From: Bradyrhizobium guangdongense
GTDB lineage: Bacteria > Pseudomonadota > Alphaproteobacteria > Rhizobiales > Xanthobacteraceae
Assembly (NCBI RefSeq): GCF_004114975.1
Contig: NZ_CP030051.1
Span: 1,054,001 to 1,118,000, forward strand
DNA length: 64,000 bases
Reading direction: 5' to 3'
Made by a program: the position numbers and the translations under genes. A model generated the notes under the pieces. That model was not told the origin of the DNA. It saw nothing but the letters and a program-made list of their open reading frames with translations, and searched no databases. Of the stretch, positions 63,257 to 64,000 are shown in pieces (the first letter of the stretch is position 1; each line of letters starts with the position of its first letter).

Positions 63257-63574
63257 TCACCAGCGACTGCCGCCGAAGCTGAAGGTCACGCCGGGACCGC
63301 CGCCGCCATAATAGCCGTAGGGGCCGCCGCCGTAATAACCCTGGTGCCGCGGGTAATAGCCGTAGCCGCGATAGTGCGGCCGATAATAGCCGTGGTGCGG
63401 GCGCCAATGATGATGGCGGTGGCCGTAATGGTTGTGGTGTCGGTGCTGCGCGCTGATGTCGGTCGATTGGCTGGATCGCGCGTTCGGCGCGGCCTTTCCG
63501 CCCGCCGCGTTGGCTGCGGATCCGCCGGCCAGCGCTGCAGCGCCGACAGCCATCGCGACAAAGAGATATTTCAT
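63257..63574 (-). CDS. Secreted His/Tyr/Gly-rich small protein
   Basis: A 105-residue precursor: signal peptide (KYLFVAMAVGAAALAGGSAA, cut near NAA) followed by a low-complexity mature part rich in His (HRHHNHYGHRHHHWRPHHGYY), then Tyr/Gly (YYGGGPYGYYGGGGPG) and ending SFGGSRW. Such exported proteins may bind metals, but no function is established. Transcribed leftward to a shared terminator; the promoter should be upstream of 63574. Confidence 0.75.
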   Translation of the reverse strand: MKYLFVAMAVGAAALAGGSAANAAGGKAAPNARSSQSTDISAQHRHHNHYGHRHHHWRPHHGYYRPHYRGYGYYPRHQGYYGGGPYGYYGGGGPGVTFSFGGSRW

Positions 63575-63684
63575 GTCATCACTCCAGTTGAGATATCGAG
63601 TGACAACAGATGGGCATCGCTCGCGTTCCGGCGAGAGCGGGCGTCGAAACGACGCAGACGATCGAGGTGGCTTTGCGCTGAGGT

Positions 63685-64000
63685 CTATTGTCGCATCGCT
63701 ATCAGCGAGGCGATCACTTCAGTCGTGGTCACGATGCGGGCAAATTCGCCGTTCAGATTCGACAGCGTCATCGCGTGAATGTCCTCGGCCGAATGCATGT
63801 CGCCGTCGGGACCCGTGCGGTCGAACGTCCAGGTCGCGTCGCGCACCAGGCGCGTGTCGAAGCCGAGATTTCCGGCCATCCGCGTCGTCGTCTCCACGCA
63901 ATGATTGGTGGTGGCGCCGCAGATCACGAGCGCGGCGATGTCGCTCGCGCGCAGACGCGCCTCGAGGTCGGTGCCGATGAAGGCGCTATTCACGCGCTTG
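63685..64000 (-). CDS. Isochorismatase-family cysteine hydrolase, partial
   Basis: The visible 102 or so residues are the C-terminal part of a cysteine hydrolase: [32 protein letters not shown] with the catalytic Cys, [33 protein letters not shown]. The N-terminal half (with catalytic Asp/Lys) lies beyond the right edge of the window, so the gene is cut there. Substrates range from isochorismate to nicotinamide; unknown here. Confidence 0.82.
   Translation of the reverse strand, partial: KRVNSAFIGTDLEARLRASDIAALVICGATTNHCVETTTRMAGNLGFDTRLVRDATWTFDRTGPDGDMHSAEDIHAMTLSNLNGEFARIVTTTEVIASLIAMRQ

Noticed and set aside
1..64000. tRNA attachment site or integrase for the island
   Set aside because: I saw no tRNA-like sequence, tyrosine recombinase or flanking direct repeat; boundaries are inferred from the broken dinB and the IS elements only.

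Overview
The window is high-GC DNA with rhizobial/Alphaproteobacterial traits: an Omp25/Omp31-type porin, a DctA carrier beside ureide genes, LysR-controlled catabolic operons, and IS21, IS110 and IS3 (IS407-type) elements. A Bradyrhizobium-like member of the Nitrobacteraceae is the best guess. That is inferred from gene families and style, not from a marker gene.

Region 1 (1-3.3 kb) is a worn boundary. An IS21-family element (end of istA, istB, right terminus) abuts the tail of an IS110-family transposase. Next come an SRAP (YedK/HMCES-like) gene whose catalytic-Cys start codon appears mutated to ATC, a small conserved hypothetical gene, and a decayed 5' fragment of dinB (DNA polymerase IV).

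Region 2 (3.4-31.2 kb) is an accessory island packed with immunity-type signalling and effector genes. It holds six TIR or TIR-like proteins: a PF10137-type TIR, a TIR with a long C-terminal region, a TIR-HEAT-like protein, a TIR-STAND-NTPase-WD40 protein of 1470 residues, a TIR-like-TPR protein, and a TIR in a four-gene operon with a MoxR AAA+ ATPase, a vWA-like protein and a CHAT-TPR protein. A seventh TIR is fused behind a lysozyme-like domain, but an in-frame amber codon splits that gene. A DRHyd/TPR-S protein, a patatin and a SLOG-like protein form a module resembling the animal ASK signalosome. An M15 peptidase/double-psi-barrel protein and an unrecognised three-gene operon with a membrane protein complete the island. 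The four-gene TIR-MoxR-vWA-CHAT operon, whose CHAT domain lacks its catalytic Cys, is the best candidate for an undescribed system. A complete IS407-type element (31643-32910) with a 4-bp target duplication closes the island.

Region 3 (33.2-44.6 kb) is cell-surface oriented: an outer-membrane beta-barrel protein with a terminator, a DUF6916-like protein, and a leftward operon. In that operon a 2658-residue cadherin/VCBS/beta-helix protein is followed by three tandem tail-collar (microcystin-dependent-protein-like) genes and a GNAT acetyltransferase.

Region 4 (45-64 kb) is metabolic. A LysR gene diverges from an eleven-gene operon: ketopantoate-reductase-like, VOC, MaoC, CoA-transferase, two shikimate dehydrogenases, a polar-amino-acid-type ABC importer and type II dehydroquinase. 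This looks like uptake and catabolism of a shikimate/quinate-like compound. A second LysR gene diverges from dctA, ureidoglycolate lyase and ureidoglycine aminohydrolase (purine/ureide nitrogen use). A hybrid histidine kinase, a nitrobindin-like protein, a RibD-C reductase, an amine oxidase, a His/Gly-rich secreted protein and a partial isochorismatase end the window. No tRNA, rRNA, integrase or CRISPR array was seen.
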